Source: Pedobacter ureilyticus
GTDB taxonomy: Bacteria > Bacteroidota > Bacteroidia > Sphingobacteriales > Sphingobacteriaceae
DNA length: 64,000 nucleotides
Direction: 5' to 3'
NCBI RefSeq assembly: GCF_005925345.1
Contig: NZ_SSHJ01000004.1
Coordinates: forward strand, 198,086 to 262,085
The notes under the pieces were generated by a model, which was not told the origin of the DNA, made no database searches, and saw nothing but the letters and a program-made list of their open reading frames with translations. Positions 60,700-64,000 of this stretch are shown here, one piece after another. Every line of letters begins with the position of its first letter. The stretch's first letter is position 1. The position numbers and the translations under genes are program-made.

Positions 60700-61449
60700 A
60701 TGAGAACTTTTGGTTTAATTGGCTTTCCGCTTTCTGCATCTTTTTCTAAGCAATTTTTTGCAGATAAGTTTAAAGCAGAAGGAATTACAGATTGCAGGTA
60801 CGAACTGCACCCTATTCCGCAGGCTAAAGAATTGCTAGACTTAATTGAGGCCGACCCTAAGCTTTGTGGAATTAACGTGACTATTCCGCATAAGGTAAGC
60901 GTATTGCCTTTTTTAACTGAATTGGACGATGCGTCTGAAAAAATTGGTGCTGTAAATTGTATTGCAATTGATCAATCTGGAGAGAAACCCTACTTAAAAG
61001 GATACAATACAGATGTTTATGGTTTTGAAGAATCGCTGAAACCTTTGTTAAAACCACATCATACTAAAGCTTTAATTTTTGGAGATGGTGGCGCCGCCAA
61101 AGCAGTAAAATATGTTTTTAACCAATTAAATATTCCATTTATATCTGTGGTTAGAAATGCACAACCAGATGCCGTACTGTATTCTAGTGTTACCAAAGAG
61201 GTTTTGGAAGAATACACTGTTTTAGTAAATACCACGCCATTGGGGATGTTTCCTAATGTAGATTCTTTCCCACCAATTCCTTACCAACATTTAAGTGAAA
61301 AGCATTTGGCCTACGATTTGGTTTACAACCCAGAAGAAACCGCATTTTTAACCAGGGTAAAGGAGCAGGGTGGAACCATAAAAAATGGTTTAGAAATGCT
61401 ACATTTACAAGCAGAGCGTTCTTGGGATATTTGGAACGAGCAAATTTGA
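60700..61449 (+). CDS. aroE: Shikimate dehydrogenase
   Basis: AroE reduces 3-dehydroshikimate with NADPH in the chorismate pathway. The 249-residue protein begins MRTFGLIGFPLSASFSKQFF (the S-x-S substrate site), with the catalytic lysine in NVTIPHKVSVLPF, the aspartate in KGYNTDVYGFEESL, the nucleotide loop FGDGGAAKAV and NTTPLGMFP. An in-frame ATG exists at 60664, but the one at 60700 matches the family N-terminus. The substrate-site signature and length are normal. Confidence 0.93.
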   Translation: MRTFGLIGFPLSASFSKQFFADKFKAEGITDCRYELHPIPQAKELLDLIEADPKLCGINVTIPHKVSVLPFLTELDDASEKIGAVNCIAIDQSGEKPYLKGYNTDVYGFEESLKPLLKPHHTKALIFGDGGAAKAVKYVFNQLNIPFISVVRNAQPDAVLYSSVTKEVLEEYTVLVNTTPLGMFPNVDSFPPIPYQHLSEKHLAYDLVYNPEETAFLTRVKEQGGTIKNGLEMLHLQAERSWDIWNEQI

Positions 61450-61458
61450 TAATTAGTA

Positions 61459-61572
61459 GATGCGATGATTATTGGATGCGATAATTGGTAAATGTGACGA
61501 TTAGCCAATGTGATTGGCCATATGCTTAACAGATCATCATATAATCACATCATCAAATTAACACATTAATAT
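61459..61572. repeat. 16-bp degenerate tandem repeats facing an inverted copy
   Basis: Four units of about 16 bp (GATGCGATGATTATTG, GATGCGATAATTGGTA, AATGTGACGATTAGCC, AATGTGATTGGCC) occupy 61459-61519. The following 61529-61572 reads as the reverse complement of the same theme (ATAATCACATCATCAAATTA). It fills the gap between aroE and gldD. Confidence 0.55.
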
Positions 61573-62167
61573 GGGTAGATCACTTCGAAATTTTTTTCTA
61601 GTTTTTGTTCTTGCATTGTCAGCTTGCAACAACGAAAAAGTTTCTACACCAAAACCTAAAGGCTACTTCCGTATCAACTTCCCAGAGAAAAAATATCAAG
61701 TTTTTAATGAAGGCTGCGCTTACAGTTTTAACTATCCTACTTACGCTAAATTAGAGGCCGATACAGATAAAAATGCCGCACCTTGCTGGAAGAATTTAAA
61801 CTTTCCGCAATTTAATGGGGTGTTGCACATTACTTATTATGATGTTTTTTCTCCTCGAACCTACAATGAAATGACCGAGAATGCCCGTACTTTGGCCATG
61901 AAACACACCATTAAAGCCGATGCCATCGACCAACGTATCATCAATTATCCTGACAAAAAAGTTTATGGTATATATTACAGCATTGCGGGCAATACAGCGT
62001 CTTCTGTCCAGTTTTTTTTAACCGATAGTGTAAACCATTATTTACGTGGTGCGCTGTATTTTAACGAGCGTCCGCAATATGATTCTATACAGCCAGTAGT
62101 TAAATTTATTAAACAAGATATCGATAAGCTGATAGAAACCTTTCAGTGGAAGAAAGAAAAGTTGTAA
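61571..62167 (+). CDS. gldD: Gliding motility lipoprotein GldD
   Basis: The 198-residue lipoprotein has lipobox ALSAC (C19) and the GldD signature KPKGYFRINFPEKKYQVFNEGCAYSFNYP, then PCWKNLNFPQFNGVLHITYYDVF and a C-terminal SSVQFFLTDSVNHYLRGALYFNERP. GldD is needed for gliding in Flavobacterium and occurs widely in Bacteroidota with type IX secretion. No gldE or other gliding gene is adjacent here. An extracellular T9SS cargo is encoded at 46797, consistent with a working secretion system. Confidence 0.92.
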   Translation: MGRSLRNFFLVFVLALSACNNEKVSTPKPKGYFRINFPEKKYQVFNEGCAYSFNYPTYAKLEADTDKNAAPCWKNLNFPQFNGVLHITYYDVFSPRTYNEMTENARTLAMKHTIKADAIDQRIINYPDKKVYGIYYSIAGNTASSVQFFLTDSVNHYLRGALYFNERPQYDSIQPVVKFIKQDIDKLIETFQWKKEKL

Positions 62168-62259
62168 GTTTTACGTTTGAGTAGCGCCTAAACTAACTAA
62201 ATGCAAAGACTTACATTTTTCATACACTTATTACGTTTAACTTAAAACTTACAACTCAA

Positions 62260-62901
62260 ATGATTAACCTACAGCAATTTACTTTCAATCCCTACCAAGA
62301 AAACACCTACGTTTTGTATGATGAAACTGGAGAATGCGTAATTATAGATCCGGGAATGTACGAAGGGTTTGAACAAAATCAATTGGTAAGTTTCATTAAA
62401 GAAAAAGGTTTAACCCCAGTTTTGTTGTTGAACACACACTGTCATCTCGACCACGTATTGGGCAACAAATTTGTTTTCGACCAATGGGGATTAAAGCCGC
62501 AATTCCACAGAGGCGAGCTGATTTTGCTACATCGAGTGGTAAGTTATGCCCCACAAATGGGTTTCAACTATCAAGTTTCGCCAGGACCGGAAGTATTTTT
62601 GGAAGAAACCGGAACGGTATCCTTTGGCAATAGTGAGCTAGAATTAATTTTTGCGCCGGGTCATTCGCCAGCACATTTGTGTTTTTACGCTAAGCAAGAG
62701 AATTTTTTAATTGGTGGCGATGTACTGTTTTTCCGTAGCATTGGTCGTACAGATTTGCCAGGAGGTAACCACCAACAACTCATAGAAAGCATTAAAACCA
62801 ACATTTTTGCCCTACCAGATGATTGCGAGGTTTTCCCGGGGCACGGGCCAAGTACCACTATTGGTTACGAAAAGGTGAATAATCCGTTTTTGGTGGGGTA
62901 A
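62260..62901 (+). CDS. Metallo-beta-lactamase fold hydrolase (glyoxalase II-like)
   Basis: The 213-residue protein has the binuclear metal motif THCHLDH (H60, H62, D64, H65), the later ligand histidine in FAPGHSPAHLCFY, the aspartate in LIGGDVLFFRSIGRTDLPGGNHQQL, and VFPGHGPSTTIGYEK. This set is that of small glyoxalase II/YcbL-like thioester hydrolases. The true substrate cannot be read from the sequence. It is 92 bp downstream of gldD and could share a transcript; the next gene is convergent, 2 bp away. Confidence 0.92.
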   Translation: MINLQQFTFNPYQENTYVLYDETGECVIIDPGMYEGFEQNQLVSFIKEKGLTPVLLLNTHCHLDHVLGNKFVFDQWGLKPQFHRGELILLHRVVSYAPQMGFNYQVSPGPEVFLEETGTVSFGNSELELIFAPGHSPAHLCFYAKQENFLIGGDVLFFRSIGRTDLPGGNHQQLIESIKTNIFALPDDCEVFPGHGPSTTIGYEKVNNPFLVG

Positions 62902-62903
62902 GA

Positions 62904-63794
62904 TTATAAAGTTTCTATAATCTTTGCCTGAAACTGATATTCTGTATTCCTGTCCAAAAACCATCTTCTACTCCTTGGCGACATCGTTATGCTATAGTTA
63001 TCCTTATTATAAGCTTTGGGAAAAGTAGTTGCACCGAATTGAGGGATTTGGTTTACGTAAGATCCGAATGACTTTACCAATTTACCGCTGTAATATTCTT
63101 TACCTAATATTTCAACAACAATAAAAAATCCCTCTTCAGGTACCTGAATACCCAAGTGAGATAAATCAATATTAAACCATCGCTTTTTTTTAACATTTTG
63201 CACAATCATTGGCTCCATTAGTTCTGACTTCGGAAAGTTTTCCCCTGGTTCTTTTTTATACAGCCTTAACCTAAACGGCATTTCTATACCATCAGCACGA
63301 TCAAACATCCTAACATTAACTGCTTTGATGAAGCCCATTGTTTTATTTTTATTATTGATGTAAAGCCCCAAACTACTTTTGTAATAAACTCCTGCACTAG
63401 TAATAGTAAAGGCTTGTGTGCCAACAGTTATCTCCTTTGTTTTTTTTATGCGTTTAGAAATCTCTACTTCTTTAAGGTGATAGCTTATCGGTGTCAGCTT
63501 GAGCACAAGGGGTAAATTATTTTTATCGCTAGTAAATAAGCTTAATACATTATAACCCATGCAACTCACAAATATGCTATCGCCATCGTTAATTTTATCT
63601 AAAGAGATATTGGCTATGCCATTGCTATTAATTGGATAGTCGATTTTTTTATTGATAGATATATTGGCTGTTTCTAAGGGAATAGAGGTTGATAAATCTA
63701 TAATTTTGGGCTGCCAATAACCAATATTACTTTGAGCAAAAGCTTGCCCCAAACTTATTAAATAAATAAAGTGGTAGATGCTGCATTTTTTCAT
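62904..63794 (-). CDS. Exported CarboxypepD_reg-like protein of unknown function
   Basis: The 296-residue product has a signal peptide (MKKCSIYHFIYLISLGQAFAQ) and a CarboxypepD_reg-like N-terminal domain (PKIIDLSTSIPLETANISINKKIDYPINSNGIANISLDKINDGDSIFVSCMGYNVLSL). The rest (about 110-296) is a beta-rich domain, FRLRLYKKEPGENFPKSELMEPMIVQNVKKKRWFNIDLSHLGIQVPEEGFFIVVEIL, reminiscent of jelly-roll carbohydrate-binding modules. I cannot name the family. It ends 2 bp from the convergent MBL gene and contains no transmembrane helix after the signal. Confidence 0.75.
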   Translation of the reverse strand: MKKCSIYHFIYLISLGQAFAQSNIGYWQPKIIDLSTSIPLETANISINKKIDYPINSNGIANISLDKINDGDSIFVSCMGYNVLSLFTSDKNNLPLVLKLTPISYHLKEVEISKRIKKTKEITVGTQAFTITSAGVYYKSSLGLYINNKNKTMGFIKAVNVRMFDRADGIEMPFRLRLYKKEPGENFPKSELMEPMIVQNVKKKRWFNIDLSHLGIQVPEEGFFIVVEILGKEYYSGKLVKSFGSYVNQIPQFGATTFPKAYNKDNYSITMSPRSRRWFLDRNTEYQFQAKIIETL

Positions 63795-63895
63795 TAGAAG
63801 TAAATAATCAGACTTTAAAAGAAATACTTCTTATTTGGATTTGCAAATTTTCTTCAACGATTTAGTCTTGTACCAGGGAAATCGCTTTTAACATT

Positions 63896-64000
63896 TTAGC
63901 CAGCGATGAGTTTGCTTCTAAACTCGTCGTCCAAAGCAGCCCGTTTTCGTTTCTGTGGTTTGCTGCTTTTCGATTCTGTTTCCCTTTCGATGATATTCAA
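63896..64000 (-). CDS. C-terminal fragment of a gene running off the window
   Basis: The minus strand has an open frame of 34 residues reaching the window end. It closes with KPQKRKRAALDDEFRSKLIAG and a TAA at 63896-63898. The tail is very basic and then helical, as found at the ends of nucleic-acid enzymes, but the family cannot be told from 34 residues. The gene body lies beyond base 64000. Confidence 0.5.
   Translation of the reverse strand: MNIIERETESKSSKPQKRKRAALDDEFRSKLIAG

Overview
The window is a stretch of bacterial chromosome from the phylum Bacteroidota, most likely the family Sphingobacteriaceae (Pedobacter-like). Lineage markers seen directly are a gliding/type IX secretion lipoprotein (GldD), a C-terminal type IX sorting domain, GLPGLI and CarboxypepD_reg outer-membrane proteins, a DUF6794 protein, many promoters fitting the Bacteroidota -7 element TAnnTTTG, and A/T-rich start regions with little Shine-Dalgarno signal. 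Genus is inference. There is no rRNA, tRNA, phage, transposase or CRISPR array. The content is mostly ordinary core genome, with intergenic spaces rich in palindromic repeats.

Layout. 1-1299: start of a PIF1-type helicase cut by the window edge. 1564-5178: outer-membrane barrel plus GLPGLI pair. 5237-8580: a DUF6794 protein and a histidine kinase/response regulator pair. 8732-13657: DUF3127 protein, THUMP RNA methyltransferase, XRE regulator, HD phosphohydrolase, then a radical-SAM/TIGR03915 putative DNA-repair pair behind a perfect dyad at its promoter. 13718-16857: PhoR-like kinase and DUF47-Pit phosphate uptake, with two identically built Pho-box promoters. 17124-18264: PnuC plus NadR-type kinase for nicotinamide riboside salvage. 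18295-20179: a small inverted-repeat element, a short ORF with a branched-chain-residue run, and a PQQ-type sugar dehydrogenase lipoprotein. 20451-27725: carB, LemA/DUF3137, about 1 kb of repeats, and prfC. 27824-34998: a large NtrY-like kinase translationally coupled to an 1148-residue outer-membrane protein. 35159-41305: fabD, a PTPS/FolE pterin pair, psd, hpt and a GT51 transglycosylase. 41516-48890: Mrp and NifU-type Fe-S proteins, an ECF sigma/anti-sigma/DUF4097 cluster and a T9SS-exported glycosidase. 49156-54646: def, an M16 peptidase, two tandem paralogous small acidic proteins and a SNF2 helicase. 55231-63794: GIN-domain protein, ALDH7, NTF2-like, TPR, phosphosulfolactate synthase, aroE, gldD, MBL hydrolase and a CPD-like protein. 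63896-64000: the C-terminus of another gene.

Most worth following up: (1) two promoters with the same geometry, TTAACAT-N4-TTAAC(A/C)T-N8-TAnnTTTG-like, in front of the PhoR-like kinase and the phosphate transporter operon, which predict a Pho regulon box for this lineage; (2) the radical-SAM/TIGR03915 pair without a fused glycosylase, preceded by an 11-bp perfect dyad around its -7 box; (3) the NtrY-like kinase coupled to an outer-membrane barrel with no response regulator beside it; (4) the tandem small acidic paralogues upstream of the SNF2 helicase; (5) -7 boxes sitting only 4-7 nt before start codons, predicting leaderless mRNAs. The intergenic repeat families are listed separately. No defence island or clearly new multi-gene machine is visible.
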